The notes under the pieces: generated by a model | What the model was told of the DNA's origin: nothing | Databases searched by the model: none | What the model saw: only the letters and a program-made list of their open reading frames with translations | In this document: piece after piece, positions 35,566-47,578 of the stretch | Numbering within the stretch: position 1 is the first letter of the stretch | Layout of the letters: the number at the start of each line of letters is the position of its first letter | Origin: Edaphochlamys debaryana | Lineage: Eukaryota > Chlorophyta > Chlorophyceae > Chlamydomonadales | Reading direction: 5' to 3' | Length of the DNA: 64,000 nucleotides | NCBI GenBank assembly: GCA_016858145.1 | Contig: JAEHOE010000168.1 | Coordinates: 62,001 to 126,000, forward strand | Program-made: the position numbers and the translations under genes

Positions 35566-36950
35566 TCACCCCGGCCGCACCTTCTGCTTCTTGGACTTCT
35601 TGCCCTTGGCCCCCGCGCCACCGATGGGCGCAAACAGCAGCGCCTCGCGGGCTGCCTTGCTGCCCGCCGCGGCCTGAACGGGCCCCCCGCCTCCCCCGCC
35701 GCCTCCGGGCGCTGCGAGTGGCCCCGCGGCCTGCCCTGCCCCTGCCCCTGCCCGCTTCGCCTTGGTCGCCCCCTTCCGCTCGCCGTCGCTATCGCTATCG
35801 CTGTCACTCCCATCCGCACCCGCGCTGCCCTTGGCAGCACCTCCCCCCGCCTTGGGTATCTGTGGGGCCGGGGTGGAGCGAAAAGCAGCAGGCTTGGGTG
35901 GCAGGCACATGTTTGCAGGGGCCTGCGTGCCCCAGGGCTCCCTGGCCGGCGTTAGGGACTGCACAGGCAGCTCGGACCTGTGTCGGCTACGGCACCGCTA
36001 CACCATGCCTGCAATCCACAATGCACTGGCCTGTTACGGCAGCCAGCGCCACAACGGTACAGAACTCACCCCGCCACGGCCGCCACCCGCTCTGGAGCCC
36101 GGCCCTGGCCCCGCCGCCCGGCCCGCCGCCTCGTCCTCATCCTCGTCGGCTGCCTGCCGCGCGTCGCGGCCCCGCTGCAGGCGCCGGCGCAGTTTGGCGT
36201 CCAGCGCTGTGGCCGCCTCCACGGCCTGGGGGGGGAGGGGGCGGGGAGGGGGGCAGGGGGGCGGGCAGCGTGATGGTATGGGGCAAGGGCGAGGCGGCGC
36301 CAGAGCACACGTGGGTTCGTCCACCTCGGTGCTCCGAGCCTATGCCTCCCTGGGAGAGCCTCTGCTGGGTGGCACTGGGGCTGGCGCTGGTGCGGTGCAG
36401 GGTGCACAGCTACTTTGCAGTGTCATGGCTGGGACCAGAACGCGATTACCGGTAATCCACATGTACAGGTAAGCCAAGGCAGGTGCGCTGGCGGTCCGCC
36501 TCAGTTCCCCGTCCCCCCGCTGCGCCCGGCCCCACCTTGTGATGCGGCAGGTACTTGGCGCCCAGACCCAGCCTGGCGGGGGTGGGTGGGGGGCCTGTCA
36601 GTGAAGGCAGCCTCCTTGCCTTCGCAGCTGGCACCTTCTCACGTACGCCCTCCACCATGTAAGGCGGCACCGTAGCTTACAGCAGCGGCTTTGGGCTATC
36701 CAGCTGAAACCACCTTGGTAGGGCCCACCCTCCGACCCCCCGCCGGGTTCCTGTCGGCTTACAGCGGCTGACGCTTGACCGGCATGGCCTCCTCCGCTGC
36801 CGCAGCGGCCCCCGCCTCCGCCTCCGCCTCCGCGGCGCTCATGCCCAGCCACCCCGACACCACCGTCAGCGCCCGGCCGCACGGCACCACCTCCACATCC
36901 TCGCCCTCCGCCTCCGCCTCGCCGCCGCCTTGTTGGGACTTGCGCTTCAT
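35566..36950 (-). CDS. Small Lys/Arg/Gly-rich protein with LGLGAKYLPHHK motif, unknown
   Basis: Four exons, 36950-36763, 36572-36536, 36225-36070 and 35859-35566, join in frame to 224 residues. The N-terminus is basic then acidic (MKRKSQQGGGEAEAEGEDVEVV). Exon 2 encodes little more than LLGLGAKYLPHHK, the only part that looks conserved; similar LGLGA-type motifs occur in small eukaryotic nucleolar proteins of unknown function (DUF3245-like), a tentative link. Exon 3 is helical and charged (LDAKLRRRLQRGRDAR, then DEDEDE). Exon 4 contains an Asp/Ser run and ends in a Lys cluster (KGKKSKKQK), a likely nuclear or nucleolar signal. It is divergent from the NEK10-like gene. A role in ribosome assembly would be a guess from composition only. 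Confidence 0.7.
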
Positions 36951-37595
36951 GGCGCGGGATGCGGCCCGTGCCGCCTGGTCGGTCGGTCGCTTAGTTTGTT
37001 GTCCCCGCCCCTCCTAGACAGTAGCAGAGTGCGAAGTGACGGGTGTGGCCTAACGGGCGGCAGGTAACAAGCTTGTCGTAATGTGCACTTCAGCTTGCGG
37101 CGCGTTGCACTCCAGTTCGTCTTGGGAGCGGGAGTACAGTTCTATCGTGTGTTTGCGTTGTTTGAACAGCGCTTTGCTTGTATGCTGCCGCAGGGGAGGT
37201 GCGGGAGGCAAGCTGCGCGCATGAAGGGTCGGGCCGAACGGCAGCCCGGGTTCGGCCGCTGCGGAGGCGTTTCGCGACGTGCCGTTTCTTGACTCAAACG
37301 CAGCTGAGTACTCGCTCTGTAGAGCTCACACCTCAAGCTGTCACGCTCGAGACCAGACGAAGCCAGTTACTGTGCACATACACGCTTCTCCCGCCCGAGC
37401 CCACGGCCACCGCTTACGCTCTATTATGTCCTTTACGCACTGATAATAGGTTGGCGCGTCAAGCCCGCCTTGCTGGCGGGGCCCGGCCCGCAGCATCTTG
37501 ACGCCCTAGCTCTGCCCGAGCTGGGCACGATGAGCGACACCAGTCGCTGGGAACACGCAAGATCCACAGAGGCGTCGGCATAGCGGAACGTCGGT
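36951..37595. promoter_or_regulatory. Divergent promoter region upstream of the NEK10-like gene
   Basis: About 645 bases lie between starts at 36950 (-) and 37596 (+). The stretch is noticeably less GC-rich than the genes and holds no recognised coding sequence. Both promoters and 5' UTRs must be here; no specific element was identified. Confidence 0.45.
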
Positions 37596-40500
37596 ATGGC
37601 CTCCACCGGCGCGATGGCCGCACCGAAGGCGGTCACAGCGTTGATACCATTGCTGAAGGCGAATCCTACTGGTCAGACAGCACAGCAGGCATCGCAGGTG
37701 CGCTGCACCGCTTTAGTGGCTTTCGCCCATGACTTGCATGTCGGCATGTGCCGGCATGTCTCGGTCTCGGGAGGTGTTCCCGGCCCACACACCTGTCATC
37801 CTTCCGACCGTCCCGTTCACCACACTCCTCCATACCGCGTCTCAGGAGGCAAGCCTGCTGGAGGATGTGGCGGTGCAGTACAGCAGCACGTATGACTTCG
37901 TGTCCGCCAACAACGCCAGCGCCAAGGCCTTCTCGGAGCTCTTTGACGCCCTGGTGCGCACCGGGCTGCACTCGCCCCAGGCCTTTGGGCCTTGGAGTGG
38001 GGCTGCCGTCTCCTTCCCTTACCTCTCCCGCCTCCCCAATACGGCCCTTCGCCCATCACCCCTTCCCACCTCCCCCGTTCTCTTTCCCCCTCTGCATCGC
38101 TCCCCCCCTCCCTTTCCACAGGTCCGCTTCCGCCTGCTCCAGTCCCCCTGGCGCTCCTGCCTGCGCCCCGACCACCTGCTGCGGGTGCTGCAGGCGGCGC
38201 GGCTGCTGAGCCGGGACGCGGCGCTGAGGCAGCGGCTGGTGGAGATGGGGGGGGTCAAGGTGGGGGGGAGGAAAGGGGGGGGGGGGGGTTGAGGGGCGAG
38301 GGGCAGGGGGGGAAGGTATGGGCAGGAGGAAGGGAAGGGAGAGGGTCCAGGCGGAGGGGCAGGAGGAGGGGCGGTAGGGAGGGCAGGCGGCGGAGCAGGG
38401 GCAGGACGCGGGGTATGGGCAGGGTGGGTTGAGGAGCTGGGCGAGGGGCCCAGAGGAGGTGCCGGAGGAGGGGACAGACGAAGTGCAGGGCGAGGGCAGA
38501 CCCCCCTGCAACCCGCCCTCCATTCCGTCCCCTTCGACCCCGCACCCCTCCGTTGTCACCAACCTCGGGCACCCCTCCTCTTCCCCTCCTGCCCTGTTTG
38601 TCAGAAAATCACCCTCCTGCCCCCCCCCCCCCAGGTCATCTCCCTGCTGTTCCGCGAGCAGGCCGCGCAGCACTTCTCCGGCACCATCACGTCCTTCCAG
38701 ATAGAGGTGCTCACCGAGTGCGCATCCATCATCAAGCGACTGGCGGGTGGGGAATGGAGGGGCCTGGGTGTGTGAAGGGCTGCTCGCATGAGCCTGTGTG
38801 TGTGTGTGGGGGGGGGGCGTATGGGTGACGCCTGGCGGGTGGGAGGGCTGGAGGGGGGGGGCAGCGCAGCTCTCCGAGTCACGAGCGGGCTGGGGATGTT
38901 TCAGACCGCGGCAAGACAACTTCCCGCCCTCCCCTGCGTCTCCCTGCTTACTCCCAACCCCCAATCCTTCCCCCCTCCTCCCCAGGCGACGAGTGGGGCC
39001 TGTCCGCGCTGGCCGCCGAGGAGGCCCACCTCACCCTCCTGCAGCTGCTCAACTCCACCGACCCCGCCGTGCTGCCCCTGGTGCTGGTGGCGCTCATCGG
39101 CTTCGGGGCGCACCGCCAGCACTACGCGGCCGTGACCGCCCCCGCGGCGCTGGAGACGCTGCTGCGCATCGTCACCACGTACGACCTGCCCTTCAAGCGC
39201 CTGGCGGGTGGGGGAGGGTGGGGGTGGGAGGGGGGAGGGGGGGTAGAGGGTGGGTGGGGCAGAGGGGGGGGGGGGCTCGGATGCAGAGGGGCCAAGGGGC
39301 GGAGTTAAGGGCTGGTCGGGTGCTGTGCAGATGCGTGGGAGGTCTGGCCCTCGACCGCCCGACCGCTCCCTCCCCCCCCACACACCATACGCCTCCCCCC
39401 ACCCCTACCCCCCACCCACCCCCCAGCCGACCTGCTGGCGCTGCTGGCCCGGCGCGAGGCGGTGGTGGCTGAGCTGCTGGCGCTGAGCGGCCTGGGGCGG
39501 CTGGTGGGGCAGCTGGCGCCGGGGGTGGACGGGCAGCTGGCGCAGAGCCTGCTGCGCGTGCTGTGCTACGTGGCGGCGGACGCGGGGGCGGTGGCGGAGA
39601 TGTACCACGTGAGGAGGGGGGCATGGAAGGGGGGGGAAAGGGGGAGGGGGAAAGGGAGAAGAAGGAGTCCTGAGGGGGGTACACCCTGCGCCGGGCCTCG
39701 CCGATACGAGCATCCTGGAGGAGCAGGGGAGGAAGGGGGTGGACACGGGGACGAAGGGAGTGGGAAAGGGGCGCGAGGGGAGAGCCAGGCTTGGCTGAGT
39801 GCAGTGTGGTGGCGGCCGAGGGCGGCCTGCGGGGCTGCAGGCCAAGACGGTACCGCCCGACTGCCTCGCTTTGGGGCCCCTTCACGTGCCTCCCGGCCCA
39901 CACGCCCCACTACGCAGCCCGCCCGCCCCAACCCTGCCCCCCCTGCCAAAACCCCTCCCCTCCCCTCCCCTCTTCCCCCCCACCCCCCCAGGTGGGCACC
40001 ATCCCCGTGCTTCTGTCCCTCGTGGGGGCGGCGGTGCGCGAGCTGGCCGCCTCGCCCTCGCCCCTGCCCCCCCTCCCCCCCGCCCGCGTCACGGAGCTGC
40101 AGCTGGCCGCCACCTGCCTCACCCGCCTGAGCGAGCACGACGAGTGCGCGGCGCAGATCCGCGCCTGCAACGGAGTGACGCTGCTGGGGAAGCTGCTGCT
40201 GTGCTCGCCGGCCAAGGGGGAGGGTGGGTGGAGGTGCAAGGGGGGGTGGAGGGGGGGTTTGGGAGGGAGGGGAAGGGGTGGTGGTGGTGTGATGGTGGTG
40301 GTGGTGTGATGGTGGAAGGGGGGGGGCGACAGGTGTTGGTCGGGGCCGGGGTGTGCACAGGAGACGGCGGGGACGAGGGCCGGGCCAGGGCGTAGGGGCA
40401 CGTAGAGTTGGGGCTTCTCATGGTCCGGCCGGATGGCACGCGCTCCCCCCCCCCTCTCCCTCAACTCCTCCCCCCCTCCTCCACCCCCCCAGACCCCCGC

Positions 40501-43500
40501 TCCAACGAGAAGGCCGCCCGCGAGGTGCTGTCGCTCAAGGCCTACGTGTTCAGGGCGCTGAGGTACCTGTTCAGCGTGGAGAGGAACAGAAAGGTGGGGG
40601 AGGGGGGAGGGGGGGATGGGAGGGCGCGTTAGAGGGAGGGGGAGAGGAGCGGAGGGAAGGGAGCGCGTGCCATCCGGGGTGGGGCAGCCCATGGACCCCC
40701 GGCCGGAGGGGGTCAGCGCGGCGGGTGGGGCGGGGAGGTCTCATGAGTGCGTGCCCCACCGCTGAAGCTGCCGGACTGCTCGTTAGCCTGCCCTCCCGCC
40801 CCCCGCAACCAGGCTCAGCTCACCGTTCTCCCCCCCCACACACACGTGTTGCCCCTCCCCCCCCAGATGTTCAAGCGCCTCTTCCCCCCCGACCTGTTCG
40901 CGGCCTTCATAGACGCGGGCCACTACAACGCGCAGCTACCCATCTACGCACCCCTGGTCACGCACTTCGAGGGTGGGGGGGTGGGGTGGGAGGGGGAGGG
41001 GGGGTAATTTAAATAGCGGGAAACGATAAGGCAGCGGCCGGCGAGCCCGAGACGCGCCGAGGTCAACCGGGGGAGGGGGGTAAGGGGGAGGCAGGCGGTG
41101 GGCAGGAGGCGGCTGGTGGGGGAATGGGTCTTAAGTGTGTTGCGGTTGGGCAGGTGTTCGCAAGGGGGTGGAGGAAGCGGCAGGAACGGGAGCCTTCAGG
41201 CCTCCTGGCTTGCTGCCTCGGCCCTCAACCGCCGCACTCAACCCCGTCGTACCCCAGTACGCCTCCCCTAAATTGTAGACCCTCACCCTTGGCACTCAAC
41301 CGCTCTCCCAGCCCACCCCCTCCCTTGACCCCCCGCCCCACCATTCACCTCCTCTCCACCCCCACCCCCCAGAGCTGTCCGACAAGCAGAAGGCGGGTGT
41401 CAGTGCCGCCCTGGACGACGTGAGCACGGACCGCAGCGCCGAGGGCCAGGGGCTGCGCTCCGTGGGCGGCTACGTGCTGTTGGAGCTGCTGGGGAAGGGG
41501 GCCTTCGGGGCGGTGTACAAGGCGCGAAAGTGAGGGGGGTGGAGGGTTGGGGGGTTGGGGAGGGTGGGGGGTGGGGGATCGCTGGGGAGGGTGGGGAGTG
41601 TGGGGGACGTGGGGGTTGGGTTGGGGGGCTCGGGGGTGGGATGGGGGAGCCCCTCTAGCCCTCCTGCTGCCGGCACTTGGGCCGGGCTTCGCCCCCCTCC
41701 ACAGGGCCCCAACCGCCTTCACCCCCTGTGCCCCCTCCACCCAAACCCCCCCCAGGACCCGCGGCGAGGTGCTGGTGGCTCTCAAGGAGCTGCCGCTGTC
41801 CGACATCGGGCTGTTCGGGGCCACGGAGAGCGAGGTGACGGCCGGCGTGGGGCGCATGGGCAAGGAGGTGGAGATCCTGTCCTCGCTCAGCCACCCAAAC
41901 ATCGTGCAGGTAAAAGGGGGGTGGGGAAGGGGGAGGGGGAGGGGGGGAAGGAGGACAGGGTCGGGCGCATGAGGGTTGCGGGTGGTGGGCCGGGGCTTTG
42001 TGGGCCGCAATAATACCCCCCCCCCTCCCCCCCCCAGTACTACGAGTCCTTCGCCGTGGGCCCCTACCTGTACATCTCCATGGAGCTGGTGGAGGGCACC
42101 TCGCTGCTGGACTACCTGCAGGTGTGGGGGGGGGTCAACCAGGAACAGCGGCGGAGCAGGTACACGCCGCCTAACTCTCCGGGTTGGGTCCGGTCGCTGA
42201 CAACGCCCGGCTACCCACCCACCCACGTCTGCATCTCCCGCCTCCCGCCTCCCCCCCCCCCCCCCAGGGTCTGGAGCAGAAGGGGCGGCGCATGCTGGAG
42301 GCCGAGATATGGCAGGTGGGCGGGGGTAGGGGTTGGGAGGCGGGGCCACGGGCTGGGTCGCACGGGCGTGCGCCACTGGTCAGCGTGTTACGGAGTACCG
42401 TACGAATGCGTGCTTGCACGCTTGAGTGCGGGGATCCAGTCAGCGCCGTGTCCACCTCACCCAGTCCCCCCTCCCCTCCATACGGCGGTATGTACCTCTC
42501 CATACAAGGTTTCCCTGGCGTCGGCGCGTTCCCGCTCAGCAACAAACACCCCCCTCCCCTCCCCTCCCCACCCACCCCCCCAGGTCCTCATCGCCGTGGT
42601 GCTGGCGCTCAACTACATCCACGGCGCCAAGAAGATCGTGCACCGGGACCTCACCCCCGCCAACATCGTGCTGGGGCAGGGGCCCGACGGGCTGAGGCAC
42701 ACCAAGGCGAGCTGGGGGGGGGGCGGCGGAGGGTTGCGGGGCTGAGGGGGGTCAAAGGCATGTGGCCGGGCTGAGTGCCCTGCCACCGCAACCGCACTGC
42801 CTCGCGGCACCCCCAGAGTGTTCCGCATCGTGCAACCCCCGCCTCACCCCGACACAGCCGCCCATCTCTCCCCTCAGTCTCCCCTCCCTCCCCCCCTGAC
42901 CTCCCTCTTTACCCTCACCTCACCTCCCCCCCCCCCCGACCCAGATCGCCGACTTCGGCCTGGCCAAGCGCCTGAGCTCCTCCGTGGTGGCGCAGTCTAT
43001 GGTGGGGACAATGCCGTACACGTGTCCCGAGATCATCCAGCAGGTGGGGGGGGCGGTGGGGGGGGCGAAAGGGGGGGTGCAGCGTGTCGCCTCGCGAGGA
43101 TGCCTATGCATGTCCCGACTGCGAGCATGCCGAACATCCCGACATGCCAACACGTCAGCCCGCGAGGATGCCGATATGTCTTGCACAATTGCGAATACAT
43201 TCTCCAACGTTCATTTGAGCGAGCATGCCGACCCTCCTCCAAGGCCGCGAGGGGGATCGAGGAGTGCGCGGGAAGTGACCAAAAGTGCAGAACTCACAAT
43301 TCCGCGACCCCCGATACCCTTTCTGGGAAACACCGCGATCATCTTCATGGGCTTGACTTTCACGTTCTTTTGGCTGCAACCGTCGGTCGGCGACTCGCGA
43401 AAACTGCCGACCGACATGCCGACCCGCACGAGCCTGCCGACTTGCCGACATGTCCGCGACCCGCCGTGACATATTTGCGACCCGCAACGTTGAAAAACGC

Positions 43501-46229
43501 AACGTTGACGTGCCAAGAGTTCACAATTCCCGCTGCTACCCCTCCAGGAGCCGTACTCGGAGAAGGCGGACGTGTGGTCGCTGGGGTGCGTGACGTACCA
43601 CATGATGATGCTGCGCCCGCCCTTCGACGGCTCCAACCCGCTGTCCGTGGCCCACAAGATTGTGGAGGGCTCCTACGACCCCGTGGCCGACCCCCCCACC
43701 GCCTGCGGCGCCCCTCCCTACTCGCCGCAGCTCAAGCAGCTGCAGCAGATCCTCATGACCGTGGACCCCAAGCGGTGGGGGGGGCATGGGGGGAAGAGGC
43801 GGGCCAGGGAGGGGAAGGCCAGGATGCAGTAGAGGATAGAGGGGAGGAGAGGAGAGGAGAGGGGGCAAAGGAGGGCCCGAGGTCACAGATTTCCACCAAG
43901 GCCTGGTGGCTGCTTACACGTCCACCTCAACCTGCCCCGCTGCTTCCCCCCTTCCCCTCCCTTCCCCCCCCCCAGTCGGCCCAACATCTGCGAGGTGGGT
44001 GCGCTGGTGAGCGGCCAGCTCATGGCCTCCCTGGAGCGGGCGGCGGCCACGGAGCAGCGCCTGACCAAGGCACTGCAGGTGTGTGTGGGGGGGGAATGGG
44101 GGAGGGGAGGGCGGTGGGGAGGGAGCATGGCGGACCAGGGCAAGGACACTCGGGGGCGGGCGCCCGGGCGTGCTCCCTCGGAGCGCTTTGCCCGAGCGTC
44201 GACTTGCCCCCACCAGTGCTCACCTAGAACCCTGCCTGAGAGCCGCCATAGCCACCCCGCTCGCCCCACCCCCCTCTCTGCGGCGCCGGATCCCCTCCCT
44301 TCCCCCAACCCATCCACCGGCGCCCCTCCCCCCCCAGATGGAGCGCCTGACTCTGCAGCAGAACCGGCGCCTGGGCAGCGCCGGGGACGTGGCGGCGGGC
44401 AGCCCCCTGCGCGCCATCGCCTGCCGCAAGGCCTCGCTGGGGCACGGCAACGCGGCGGCGGCGGCGGCAGCGGCGGCGGCGGTGGCGGCGGAGGCCAACG
44501 GCACGGTGGCGGCCACCAGCTCCCCGCGCGTGTGAGGGCTGAGGAGGGGGCGGCGGGGGTCGGGCCTGTGGCGTGGGGCTGTGGCTGGTGCCGGGGCAAC
44601 GGATGATGGGGCTCGGTGGCCATGAGGTCATGCTTGAGCGTTGTGGCTCAAGGCCGGCCCCACATACCATGCCAGGCTGCCAGCCTGGGTGGGGGCTGTG
44701 GCTGGCTGCGGGGCCTCAGCTCACAGCCCCCCTGGTCCCGGCACCTGTGGGTGGCTCCGGCGCTCGCTTGCGCCCCCACTCCCCATGCTCCACCACCACC
44801 ACCATCACAACCCCATGCACCCTCCGCTCACTTCTATCCCCCCTCCTCCCCTCGACGTCCTCCTGCCCCCCCCCAGTGCCGACGGGGCCCACGGGGCGCT
44901 GGACCGCCTGGACTCGCTGGGCTCCACGGGGGGCGGCCCGGGGGGGGGCGGGGGCGAGGGGCCCGGCCCCGGCCCCGGCTCCTCCGCGGGGGCGGCCCTG
45001 CGCACCGTGACGCTGGCCAGCAGCCGGCTGCGGCCCGTGACCGACCCCCTCACACAGATGCTGACGCAGCTGCACAAGGTGGGGTTGTGTGTGGGGGGGA
45101 AAGGTTACAGAGGGGGGGGAGGAGGGGCCGGGGGAAGTGTTTTGGAGTTTTGGAGATGGGGCCGGGGAGTGGAGGGGCTGGCGACCTGCAGGAGGGTAGG
45201 GAGGCGGGTGCCTGGCCTCATACGCTGCGCCTCACCGCCACCTTACCACGATGCTGCCCAAGTGCCCATCACACAGCAACGCTTGGGACCCCAATGGCCT
45301 GCCTCCATGCGCCTCCCCCTGCCCGACCCCGTGCCCCTCCCACCCCTCTAACCCCTCCCAACCCTCCCACCCCCCGCCCCCAGGTGATGTGGGTGGAGCA
45401 GCTGCCCCCCGGACTGGCGAGAGACCACCGGCGGAGGGCCGTGGAGTCATTCCGGCGGCACCTGTTCGGGCCAGGTGGGGCGCCGGGGCGTGTGCGGGCG
45501 CGTCGGCCGGTTTCACCTCCAAGTGGCCCAACCCATCGCATGCCCCCGCCCTCCCTGCCGTCCACCCCACGCTCCCACCCTGCATCGACTCCTACCCCCC
45601 TCATCCCCTTTCCCCCCTCCGCCCCCCTCCATCCCCCCCCTCCACACCCCCAGGCTCCAACGCCGCCAGCGTCAAGTCCGCCCTGGCCAAGCTCCTGGCC
45701 GCCCACACCGACCTGGTGGCGGACTGCGGGGGGAGGCCCATAGACTTCGGGGCCGTGCCCCTGGCGCCGGGGGAGGGCGACACGCTGCTGCCGGCGCCCT
45801 CGGCGGCGGCAGCGGCGGCCAACGCGGCGGCGGCGGCCAACGCAGCCGCGACGGCGGCGGCCGGCGGCGCAGTGGCGGCCGCGGCGGCAGCGAGCGCGGG
45901 CGGGGGCGGCGGGCCCCCGGGGACGGGGGTGGGGGGTGTCGGGTCTGTCCACGGGGGGGCACCTGACGTACGAGCAACTGTCGGGGGTGCTGGAGAGCCT
46001 GCTGGGGGAGAAGGGCTACTACAGCGGCGGGGGGCCGGCGGGGGTGGCGGTGGTGAGCGAGGCGGAGCTGCTGGACCAACTGCCGCTGCCCAACTTCAAC
46101 GCCACGGCGGCGGGGCACGTGGGGGGCGGGGGGTTCGCTTCGTCCGGGGGGGCGGGGGCGGGGGCGGGGGCGGATGGAGGGGGGCTGGCGGGGCGGGTGG
46201 GGCTGCCACCGCTGGCGCGCGGGCGGTGA
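37596..46229 (+). CDS. NEK10: NEK10-like protein kinase with N-terminal armadillo-type helices
   Basis: About 21 exons: 37596-37697, 37846-37980, 38122-38259, 38635-38746, 38986-39207, 39427-39608, 39992-40223, 40493-40593, 40867-40972, 41373-41529, 41756-41909, 42038-42121, 42268-42315, 42584-42706, 42945-43043, 43548-43774, 43976-44078, 44338-44531, 44877-45078, 45384-45474 and 45654-46229. The first ~440 residues are Leu-rich helical repeats of armadillo type. The kinase spans about 475-775: GKGAFGAVYK loop, VALK (K506), HRDLTPANI (D613), DFGLAK (D635), GTMPYTCPE and EPYSEKADVWSLGC. HRDLT, with Thr for the usual Lys, followed by RPNICEVGALVS and a coiled coil, is the NEK10 arrangement, a kinase tied to cilia and cell-cycle checkpoints in animals. 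The end of exon 2 is uncertain (GC donor at 37981 or a GT donor at 38008). Intron 14 starts with GC. The last exon changes frame near 45930-45960 (from the Ala-rich frame to LSTGGHLTYEQLSGVLESLL), so one base is out of step: sequence error or real lesion. Confidence 0.87.
43088..43530 (+). repeat. Atypical intron with short repeats inside the kinase gene
   Basis: The intron between 43043 and 43548 lacks the usual G-then-C pattern through its body and is richer in A and T. It contains recurring words: cgcgaggatgcc twice, ccgacatgcc-like words many times, cacaattcc twice and cgcaacgttga twice. It looks like an inserted repetitive segment rather than a native intron core. Confidence 0.55.
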
Positions 46230-47578
46230 GGCGGTTAGGCGGGGGCGGCTGCAGGTGCGGGGCTGCGGGGCGGGGTGCTGGAGGCCGGAGGGCGAGGCAC
46301 TGGCCAGGACAATGACAACGCATGAGGGCGTCGGAGGCCGCGCCCAGGCGCACTGCGCTGGGAATGCTTGATGTAACCTGACTCAAATTGAGGGGGCCGC
46401 TGGCGCCAGGGCCTCGCCTCGGTTGCCTGAGCTGTTGGACCAGCATTCTCCAGCGATGGCTCGCTGTCCCTGCACTCCCAACCCATTGAGTGGAGCGGCA
46501 GCGAGTGTAGCCTGGTGGTGCAAGGGCCTGATGGTCGGAACTCGGAAGCGGGGCTTGTAAGGCACTTGCTTTGAAAGCCCCAGCGGGGCTTGAAGCTCGG
46601 CACTGTACCTTCAAAGGCAGAAAGGCCCATGGCCCAGCCACGACGTGGGAAACAGTTAAGACAGGACAACGGCGGGGTCACCACATCGCACCCTTGTCAC
46701 GCCCCAGCGTGTCGTCGCCCCATCACGTGCCCAAGCTGGCGGGATTTGGGGCGGATGCCGGCACGATGGAGCGACAACTCACGCCTTACAGGATGTAGCG
46801 GCATGTGCCCACTGACAGGGGTGGCTGCCCGAAGGCAGGAAAACACAGGCAGGCACGGGCATGCCCCTGCGGGCACCGTATGACACCGGCTCTACGCCGT
46901 TGCGTACTTAGTCCCGCGCTTCACACGCTCGACTCAGCCCCAACGACAGTGGCTGGCAGCGTGCATTATTCATGCCCAAGCAACTGGGTTCGTGCCGGTC
47001 CCTCTCCAACCCGCCGACCCACGAATGTTTCTACCTCGCTTTCGTACCCCAACCTTTCAGGCATCGCGAACCGAGACGTCAGCCCAGCATACGATACCTC
47101 CCGCAGTGATTCCCAGGTTCCCCACCAACTCATCTGGAGCACCGGAGCCCTAGCATGTCAACATCCCTCACCACAAAGCGTCATGCGCGGATGCAAAGCG
47201 CCATGCTTCAGCAGTAACTCCGCCCTCCGCCCACAAAAGACCATCCAGCAACCCCGGACGAGGGACCCACACACTAAGCGCAGACACACACCGTCACTGG
47301 CCACAAGCAGCAGCCCTCCGGTCCACCTGCCCTAGCCTTTGAGCCCTCCACTCCTACACGCAAAGCTAGCCTCCGGACGCAGTCCGCTTTCCACGTACTC
47401 CGCACGGGTAGCCCGGCTCACGTCGAAGTCCATGCCACGCCAGAGAAACCCACACGCGCCCTCCACAGTGCTCCTAATGTGCCCCACCGTATCATACCTC
47501 CCGCTACCCGTCCAGTTTTGTGGGTCGGCCATGCCCCATTGCGGCGCTAGGCCAGCCCTTCTGTTGCCCTACCTGCGC
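46230..47578. other. NEK10 3' UTR and convergent intergenic region
   Basis: A TGTAA at 46372-46376, 143 bases past the kinase stop, is its likely poly(A) signal. The first ~420 bases (to about 46650) are the source of the related copy at 51588-52240. The remainder, up to the convergent MYND gene, is less GC-rich and shows no coding feature. Confidence 0.6.

Noticed and set aside
42818..44227. 469-codon plus-strand frame across the kinase gene
   Set aside because: It reads through three introns in a frame that destroys the kinase motifs.
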